Shown here piece by piece: positions 57,003 to 64,000 of a stretch of DNA of 64,000 bases (positions within the stretch are counted from its first letter, which is position 1; the number at the start of each line of letters is the position of its first letter). The position numbers and the translations under genes were made by a program. Location of the stretch: NCBI GenBank assembly GCA_014621425.1, contig JAANBB010000083.1, positions 1 to 64,000 of the forward strand. Direction: 5' to 3'. The notes below the pieces were generated by a model. It did not search any database. It saw only the letters and a list, made by a program, of their open reading frames with translations, and had not been told where the DNA came from. The stretch is from Cylindrodendrum hubeiense. Its lineage: Eukaryota; Ascomycota; Sordariomycetes; Hypocreales; Nectriaceae.

Positions 57003-58574
57003 TCAATTTACTCGTCCCCTCGCAATATCGGCCTCGGCCAGCGGAACGAGCTTGGTGCGGCAGACAAGCTTGTGCCCGACATACAGAACGATGAACAGTA
57101 TGAGACTGATGTAGCATGAGAAGAAATCGCCAGTGTTCCACTCGATGAAGACGGTGAAGCCGTTGGTCAGAGTGATGAGGGCGTTGAAGAAGAAGCCATA
57201 GTAGGACAGCCACGGCTGGAAGGGGGCGATGAATGGGAGCTCGTTGCGGTCGATGCCTTGGACCTTGAGGATCTTCTGGAAGCGGAGATGGCAGATGCTG
57301 ATGAGAGCCCAGGTCACGAAGCTGGCGGTGGCGCTAATGTTGAGCAACCAGTCGAAGACGAGGGTACCGCTCGAGGAAAGATTGAGGAAGCCAAGGAGGC
57401 CGAGAAGGGAGCAGAGAATGACGGCGTAATAGGGCGTTCCGATTCGGTTGGTGCGCTTGAGGAATTGGGGGGCAAGGCCTTCCTCGGCTAGGCCGACCAT
57501 GATGCGGCTGCTGGAGTAGACGTTCGAGTTGGCGGCGGTGAGCACAGCCGTCAGGAGTACAGCGTTGAGAATGTGAGGAAGAACAGGCACGCCGGCACGC
57601 ACAACCATGATGACGAGGGGAGAGGCCGAGGCATCGGTCTTGTCGGTGTTGAGGGCGTCGAGGTCGAACGGGACATTGAGACCAACGAAGAAGACGGTAG
57701 CGACGAAGAGGACAAAGATACCCCAGAAAGTCCAGCGGATAGCGGAGGGGATGGCCTTGCTAGGGTTGGCAGTCTCACCGGCGCCGACACCAACAAGCTC
57801 AGCGCCCTGGTAACTGAAGCCGGCGGTAACGAGAACGGCCCAGAAGCCCACAAACTTGCCTTTATCGCCCTCGACCATGTACTCATTAAAGGGACCCGGG
57901 TTCTTCCAGTTGCTGAAGCCAATGTAGCCCTGGTCGCCAACTCCGGCGTTGATGCAGATGGAGAAGATGATGAAGCCGATGATGGTAATGACCTTGATGC
58001 TGGAGAACCACATCTCGATCTCGCCGAACCAGCGGATAGGAAGGAAGTTGAGAGCAGTGAAGATGACCCAGAACACGGCGATCCAGATGGCGATACTGAG
58101 AGACTCGCTCCAGTACTGGATGATGAGACCGGCAGCAGTAAGCTCGAGGGCAAAGGTGATGGACCAACTAAACCAGTAGATCCAGCCCATTGCGAAACCA
58201 AGAGCCGGGTCGACAAAGCGGGTGGCGTATGCGGTAAAGGAGCCGGCAACGGGGATGTAGGCGGCCATCTCACCGAGACTGGTCATGACGGAGTAGACAA
58301 CAGTGCCCATGAAGATGAAGGCAATGAGCAGGGATACGGGACCGGCCTTGGCGAGTGCAGAACCGATACCCAGAAACAGACCGGTTCCAATGGTGGCGCC
58401 CACGGCCATGAATTGGAGATGGCGCGAACTCATGCCACGGTCGAGGCCAGAGTCGCCCGTCTCGATGTCCTCTTGCGGGCCATCGGCGGGGCGCTTGTCC
58501 TTGCTGCCTCGAGGCGACTTCTCATCGTTGGAGGAGTCGGCGGCAAACATGGTGAAGCTTGGCAAGGATGCCAA
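57003..58574 (-). CDS. Amino-acid permease (APC superfamily, YAT family)
   Basis: Proton-coupled amino-acid transporter of the plasma membrane. Intronless, 523 residues with 12 predicted hydrophobic spans. Family motifs: SSRHLQFMAVGATIGTGLFL at the start of the first span (GTGLF unwound helix), SLGEMAAYIPVAGSF in the third region, the SITFALELTAAGLIIQYW segment and GFSYQGAELVGVGAGETANP in the sixth region. The hydrophilic N-tail (~50 residues) contains Lys/Asp residues that could serve in ubiquitin-regulated turnover. An ATG 8 codons downstream (58550) is an alternative start. It resembles the general or INDA1-type fungal permeases, but substrate range cannot be told. Its neighbour, 2.2 kb away, is ATRR; no link is shown. 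Confidence 0.93.
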   Translation of the reverse strand: MASLPSFTMFAADSSNDEKSPRGSKDKRPADGPQEDIETGDSGLDRGMSSRHLQFMAVGATIGTGLFLGIGSALAKAGPVSLLIAFIFMGTVVYSVMTSLGEMAAYIPVAGSFTAYATRFVDPALGFAMGWIYWFSWSITFALELTAAGLIIQYWSESLSIAIWIAVFWVIFTALNFLPIRWFGEIEMWFSSIKVITIIGFIIFSICINAGVGDQGYIGFSNWKNPGPFNEYMVEGDKGKFVGFWAVLVTAGFSYQGAELVGVGAGETANPSKAIPSAIRWTFWGIFVLFVATVFFVGLNVPFDLDALNTDKTDASASPLVIMVVRAGVPVLPHILNAVLLTAVLTAANSNVYSSSRIMVGLAEEGLAPQFLKRTNRIGTPYYAVILCSLLGLLGFLNLSSSGTLVFDWLLNISATASFVTWALISICHLRFQKILKVQGIDRNELPFIAPFQPWLSYYGFFFNALITLTNGFTVFIEWNTGDFFSCYISLILFIVLYVGHKLVCRTKLVPLAEADIARGRVN

Positions 58575-60893
58575 TCCGGGGTGGTTTTTTTGCGAGCTTT
58601 CGAGAGGGGTGAGAGGGCCAGGGAAGGGCCGGCGGGCGATTCAGGAGAATCGAGGAGCGGAAGTTGATATATATGGAGCGAGCGACTAGAGGCACAGAGA
58701 CACGGAGACTGCAACAGGGCAACCAGCCAGCATCAAGAGCTATAGTAGAGGAGCAGAAGAGAGACGCAACAGAGAGCCAAGCAGAGCAGAGCAAAGCCAA
58801 GCAGAGGAGTCAGAACAGCACAAAAACTGGATGAGCAACGGGGAGTCAGGGCCAAGTGGGATGGAAAGCGGTCGTGTTATGTAACAAGAACAGAGCTCCA
58901 GGCCCGTCGAGGCAGGGCTCCATCATGGCCCCATGGGCCCATTGCGCAAAATTTCATCCCCACGGAACAAGCAACAGGACAAGCTGATCCCATGCCGCCT
59001 CTCATTCCCATCCCATTCCCATCCCACCTCGTGCCCTGTTGCCGGAGCCATAGCCATAGCCGCCGCCACAGCACGTCCCCAATCGCCCTCGACCGGGCCC
59101 GGTGGCAGCGCGGCCGCGGCTCAGGCAGCGGCAGGGGCCCGCAATGGCCTGCAGCGGGAGTCTGTGAGAGGTGGCGGGCGGCGGCGGACGTTGTGGGCGT
59201 GGTGGAGAAGCGTTGCAGGAAAAAAGGCGTGAACCATCGCGAGGTTTTCCAAGTGGAGGTTGCCTCATTGCCTCATTGCCTCAGTAGGGCGACGTGCATG
59301 ACGCTCCAGCGCGGCCCGCTGAAAAATGGTGGGTGCTAGGGGTGCTAAGGGCCTGGGCTGGCAGCAGCACCACGGCCCTGCTGCGGCGTAAAAGCGTTCG
59401 CGGCAGTGGGCGCGGTTCCGCTGCAGGCCAATCGGCTTGAGCGCGCTGGCCCTTTTCGGGTGGCCAACTGAGCCAACTGGGCCAGCGTCAGAGTTTTTGC
59501 ACGACGCCTGCGAGCCATCTGTGGGAGCCATCTGATGCAAGCTGGCTTCCATGCATATTCCAGATGGAACCTAACCTGGTCCACGGCGGGTAGATCCTGT
59601 TTTTCTTCTTATTTTTCCCTTCCTTCTGCAGACGACGCGCGCCACTCAACCGCTGCTTATTCTGTGCCTCGTTGCAGCGTTTGTGGCCTGTCTTTCCTCT
59701 GGCGTCTCCGACTTTCGCCCCTTGCCTCTCCCATCACGCATTCCATCACGCCTCTTCATCTGTTGCGGCACAGGGAACCAGCCAAGGGTTCATGAAGCCG
59801 CCAACCCAACCGACTTCATCAACCAATTCGCATTCTTCTCGTACGCATATGTATTACAAAGGTCGGACTGACCGGCTTCGCTCCCCTGGCACCCCTGCTA
59901 GCTTCGATCTGGCTCCGCCGGTTCCCACTGCTACAACGCCTCTCACGCTTTCCTCCCCTGCCCTACAGCACCAGATGTCTTCTAGAAGCTTGAACGTGCT
60001 TTTCCATTATGTACTCTTTACTACGTCCCCCGCCCTGCCTCGTACTATACAAGCCGATGTCGTCGTCGCATATTAATATCACGGGGGTCATCACGGGGCC
60101 CCAAGACCCATCTGAGCACTGATCGCCGCTGCGTTATCCTTGCCGGTTTCTTCCTTTGCTGTGTCACCGGCCCGGTCGCGGTAAAATCTCGCACACGGGG
60201 AGAGCTTTGAGCCTCATTTCACTTTCCCACGTGGATGCTGTTCCCGAACGAGTATTGACAAAAGAGAATGACACCAAGCGCCCTCCCCATTCGCCTGGAC
60301 GAACCAACAGTCTCTGACAGAGAGTCCTGACACCGCGTCTCATCAGAATCACGAGACACACCTGGCGGGGCATTAGGGATTTCCATCCTGGGCCGTAAGC
60401 ATATGTTTCTCCATCGTTCGACAAATCTCGCGTCACTCGCGGAGAATCATCCGCCTGCTTTCGATGAATATGGGGTCCGATCATCAGCGTGACCAATTCT
60501 AACTTATAATTCCTTCTTGAGTTTATCTCACGATCTGCCCTGGAATGCGCGGTGCTGATGGGTGGAAGAAGTTGACGTGCAATCGCCTGATTTCTACTCA
60601 GAAGCACGTTCGTCAAACTCTGTCACTCACACTACTACACCGGAGACATGCGAATTGGATGTATGAATTTTTTTTGATGATCAGCGGCTATAAACGCCAC
60701 CCGAAAAATAGGACGCCCGAGTCGGAAAGAGGCGATCGGCGTTCCCCTAACCCACTACCAGCCGCCACCCTGTCACACACTCAAGAAACGCAACCACAAC
60801 ACATCATGGGCCACCAAGGGATACATGTCCCTCCTACTCCCTTAGGCGCGACGAAAGAAATTTTAATGAAACACATGCTGATATTTACAACAA
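58575..60893. other. Intergenic, permease promoter and unassigned sequence
   Basis: 2.3 kb. 58680-58810 is AG-rich on plus (repeated AGCAGAGC units), so the permease promoter is CT-rich on its sense strand. Short CCTCATTG repeats lie at 59264-59284. The 60164-60616 minus frame (150 codons) and others lack motifs. Confidence 0.45.
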
Positions 60894-61498
60894 CTATGCC
60901 TCGTTCCCATGTATCACCAAGTCGTTCTCTGCCAGCCGCTCCCAATACAGAATGGCATGGCTTTTCTCCCGCTTCACTAGTCGACTCTCATCGTAGCACA
61001 TCATGGAATTGCTCTGTATGTTTCCATCCAGGAGTTGGAATTTGAACTCAGTTGGTGGTGGATCAGTCATAGCGGGCTCACCAATATTCTCGGGAGTATT
61101 CGTATCTACCGTTTTCTCCTCCCTCGAGCCGCCTCCTTTCGGACCATTCTTTGAGCGCAAGATGGAACTCTAAGACGGGGAATCAAAGCTGAAACTAGGT
61201 TATTTTACTCATTCACCATGTCTATGAATAGTCGCTAGGTCCTGCTCTTCGTGGGAATACTGCACAGGTCTATGTGAGGTATAATGATCTCGTGCATTGT
61301 GAAGATAACGCCCTTGACATTCTTTTGGCCTTTTAAGTATTCTTTTGCTCCGACGTGGGCCGAGTAGTTGAAGTCGAACAAGAGAAGCAAGTCTGCTTCC
61401 GCATAATCCATTACAAGGTTGCGTGGTGCGCTATCCTGGTGGGCGATACTCTCAAGCATTCGCGTGATTGGTTGTTTTCCAGGGTGCCACGCTGACAT
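60894..61498 (-). pseudogene. Possible decayed ORF near the NLR gene
   Basis: Two minus-strand frames with protein-like sequence. 61498-61235 starts MSAWHPGKQPITRMLESIAH and contains DYAEADLLLLFDFNYSAHVG. A second frame, open from about 61178 to 60894, has EFKFQLLDGNIQSNSM and ILYWERLAENDLVIHG. A TAG at 61237-61235 and no good donor/acceptor pair block a clean join. The ADLLLLFDFNYSAH string recalls the strand around the catalytic Cys of caspase-like domains found beside fungal NLRs, with the expected DCC changed, but this likeness is weak. It could equally be an unknown spliced gene. Confidence 0.22.
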
Positions 61499-61894
61499 AG
61501 TGTTTAGACATGGGGAGATTCGGGATGTACTAGTACTGGATAGCAGTATTTACTCGTTAGCTGGGGTTTTATGAACTGGTCATCTGGTTTGTGATGCTGT
61601 TGTTCTGGGTAGAGGGCTCACAATGGCTCGCTCAAAATGGCCCACGAGCGATCCATCACAGCTGTTATTGATCCATGACCCCTACAATGAATCAAGTTTA
61701 TTCTGCCCGGGGGGGTTTTATAGAGCCCGCACGCTAAAATACTTCCGTATTTTCTACTGCCTCGACCAGCATCTTTCGGACCCTCCTCCCTCTTCTTTTT
61801 GTCCAGATTGCTGGGCCATGATGCCTTTCATTACTGGTCCTTGATATTCTCTATGTTAGGAGTAAACTGAAAGAATTCATTCCAAGTTTGCACC
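61499..61894. other. Spacer between the NLR gene and the decayed ORF
   Basis: 396 bp with stops in all minus-strand frames and a C/G run at 61709-61716 (plus strand GGGGGG). It is likely the 3' flank of the NLR gene. No feature recognised. Confidence 0.4.
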
Positions 61895-64000
61895 CTATTC
61901 ATAATTCCCGATACCTGTTGCATTTGCTGTGGCCGTGGCTGCTGCTATTTGTGGCTGCAGAGATTGTTGCGCATGCTGCCGCTGCATCGTAGCCGCCTGA
62001 GGAGCATTGGGGATCTGAAGACTATTGTTGGACTTAAGGATTTGATACGCTTGGTTTAGGTAAAACCACCAAAGAGGATCCAAGCCCCCAGCTTGGAGCT
62101 CTGCCAGGTGCTGTGGCGAAAGTCGTTCTTGGAGTTGGAGTCGAGTATTCTCGTTTTGCTTCTTTGACGCGTTGAGCATCATCTTATTAGCTAGATCGCC
62201 GATTTTGAACTTATCCTGCTCCGAAAAACTGTTGAAATCAGTGCGGAATTCTTGATAGGGACGGGCTGATGGGTGGTTTGATGGCCAAGCCTGGTTGTTA
62301 GCAGCTTGCTGTCTAGTAGCCCTCTGGACTTGTTGAGGAATCTCCACTGCGGTAGATACAAGGTGTCGTTTTCTTTTATGCTCCCTGAGCTGCTTTGATG
62401 ATGAGAAGCCAATCTGGTTGTACGTGCAGCTCAGCTCGGAACATTTCAAGGCGTCTTGATGTCGTGCCTCATGATCCTCCAAGCGATTGGCAGATGCGTA
62501 ACCAACTACTGATCTGTCGCACCCGCGGATACCGCATACAAATGCAGATGGTCCATACTCTTCCTTGAACGCCACGAGTTCATCTTGAGATAGGCCAGGG
62601 CAAGAGTTTTGGAACATAAGATGAAGGACGCATTCATGGTAGGCTTGGCGGATCAAAGAGAATAACGTTGGATCTGCGCTGGGTGTAGAGGGTTCTATGA
62701 AGCCATCATTAGAAAGGTAATTGGGCGGGTATGGATTTAGTGACACCAGAGTCGTACCATTTGTGGTGCTAACCGCTTTCCTGAATTGCAAAACGCAATT
62801 CAGCAAGCGGCATGCGACTGGAAACTTCTCAATCCATTCTAGACGGCTGTCCTGGCGTTCTGTACTGACATTGGAAGTATCCTGACTCCACTGAGTATCA
62901 GAAAGTCGACTATGCTCATGGCACAGTGCTAGAAGTTGCTGTATCACTGCAGACATCTCAATGGATTCACAACCCTGACACTTCTCCAGGTATTCGAGTA
63001 GATGTTCGATCCAGTATTCGTTTGCGTACGGAAAAAGTCCATGGAATCCCCGGCCTATGCGGTATTGAAGGTCCCCACGATCCGAGCCTTCTCCAACAAA
63101 GCAAAAGCTTTGCAGTAGTTGAGACAGGCATGCAAGAGAGATGTCACGTTGGGCATCTATCTCATTGATGAAAGGTCCACTAGCGTGAGTTTGGAGAAAC
63201 CTGCCAGATGAAATCAGTCACTGTTCAGGGGATTGTTTGGTAGAATGGAGTAAGGGAGCTACTCACTGCGGCACAGTGGAGTGAATGAATACTACACACT
63301 CTCCAGGGCCGTCCTCTATGAACGGCTTGCAGACGTCAAGAGCATTTGGAAATGGCTTGGTGTTCTCGTCCACGATGTATGACTCAGAATGCAATGGAAT
63401 TGCAAGTCTCAACTCGTATTTGCGAAGGGGTCGATTGCCCTTGGAAAACAACATCCAGCCAAATATGCGGCGCTGCTTAGACAGATCGTTTGCAGAAGAA
63501 CTTCTCGTGATGTTTGTGAGTATTTTGGTGTATCTGGGCTTTTGTTAATTAAAGTCAAAAAGGCAGGAGTGTGTATCATTACGCTTCAGCAAGGTCTTTT
63601 GGAAGAGTTTCGACGCTGGTGACAAGTTCATGTATGCTCGAGGCCGCCTTTAAAATCTCCAAGATTAGATGGACCCAAAGGAACATTCCTGCATTTGTAA
63701 GTCCATGGGTTTATCTCCGGAAATAGGCTGTGTCGAACCTTCTGCTCTTTCGAGGATCGATTTGTGAACTTTGGTGAGAACTGCCGCCGGTATTCTGCCA
63801 CCATGTCTATCGTTGATTTCATCGAGAGATGCTGAAACTATTATGTCGAGGTCTTTTGCAACTGATGATGACTCGGCTCCGATGAAAAGGGCAGGCTTGC
63901 TCTTCAGGTTTGTGCTGATACTCGGAACGTCCTGGCTCGAGAACAGAAGCTTGCAGTTCTCTTGCGCCTCTACCAATCGTGCTAGAGTTTTGATCAGTTC
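61895..64000 (-). CDS. NACHT/NLR-type protein with C2H2 fingers, C-terminal part (cut by right edge)
   Basis: Fungal STAND-type immune-receptor-like protein, and the 5' end lies beyond the window. Four exons are visible: 64000-63739, 63688-63583, 63533-63267 and 63200-61895, joined by introns of 50, 49 and 66 bp into 646 residues. The first part matches the end of a NACHT NTPase: ARLVEAQENCKLLFSSQDVP (sensor strand) and EGMFLWVHLILEIL. Next is a helical region with QFLQTHASGPFINEIDAQRD, typical of the post-NACHT part of such proteins, and HGLFPYANEYWIEHLLEYLE. Two zinc-finger-like motifs follow: CGIRGCDRSVVGY...HEARH and CSELSCTYNQIGFSS...HKRKRH. The tail is Gln/Ala-rich. Walker A/B motifs are not in view, so function rests on the visible part. 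Confidence 0.8.

Noticed and set aside
57573..58667. 364-codon plus-strand frame rich in Gly, Asp and Glu
   Set aside because: Antisense shadow of the amino-acid permease.
60164..60616. 150-codon minus-strand frame
   Set aside because: No motif and no supporting splice or promoter signal.

Overview
The window is nuclear DNA of a filamentous ascomycete, most likely a Sordariomycete and probably Hypocreales. Short GT-AG introns of about 46-66 bp interrupt many genes. There is a Zn(II)2Cys6 regulator, a LaeA-like methyltransferase, an RNA-dependent RNA polymerase, an NRPS-like reductase of the ATRR type, an LPMO-like secreted protein and a NACHT/NLR-type gene. Genes sit singly with long spacers and there are no operons. 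I found no convincing rRNA, tRNA, CRISPR array, intact transposon or replication origin. The order assignment is inference.

Layout. 1-207 is the start of a Pro/Tyr-rich protein on the minus strand that runs off the left edge. 637-2275 (-) is an Xaa-Pro aminopeptidase with a possible upstream mitochondrial leader. 4021-5250 (-) is a secreted alpha/beta hydrolase. 6529-7908 (-) is a coiled-coil protein, head to head with an eight-exon HSPA12-like Hsp70 at 9058-11325 (+). 13138-14147 (-) is a GliT-like disulfide oxidoreductase. 14915-15931 (-) is an unknown polar protein. 18391-19389 (-) is an NmrA-like protein. 19877-21313 (-) is a secreted pepsin-family protease. 22467-24204 (+) is the kinase RIO1. 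24769-27501 (-) is a seven-exon Zn2Cys6 regulator, divergent from the RNA-dependent RNA polymerase at 28543-32506 (+).

Second half. 33128-34250 (-) is a LaeA-like methyltransferase. 36102-38109 (-) is a C2H2 protein that may extend to 35271. 38945-39253 (+) is a tiny two-exon gene. 41054-42904 (-) is a membrane-anchored arylsulfotransferase-family protein. 47169-48356 (-) is an AA16-like LPMO with an acidic cysteine-containing tail. 50939-54787 (-) is an A-T-R-R carboxylate reductase (glycine-betaine-reductase type). 57003-58574 (-) is an amino-acid permease. 61895-64000 (-) is the C-terminal half of an NLR-type NACHT protein with C2H2 fingers, with a possible decayed gene just downstream of it.

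Functional themes are secretion (protease, hydrolase, LPMO, sulfotransferase), transcriptional and epigenetic control (Zn2Cys6, C2H2, LaeA-like, RdRP) and fungal innate-immunity-like proteins (NLR, Hsp70-like with a coiled-coil neighbour). No classic biosynthetic cluster is visible. Large GC-rich or low-complexity spacers (15.9-18.4, 42.9-47.2, 48.4-50.9 and 58.6-60.9 kb) hold short tandem repeats but no gene I can support. All gene models come from reading splice signals and frame continuity. Where I quote total protein length, exon lengths were checked to sum to whole codons.
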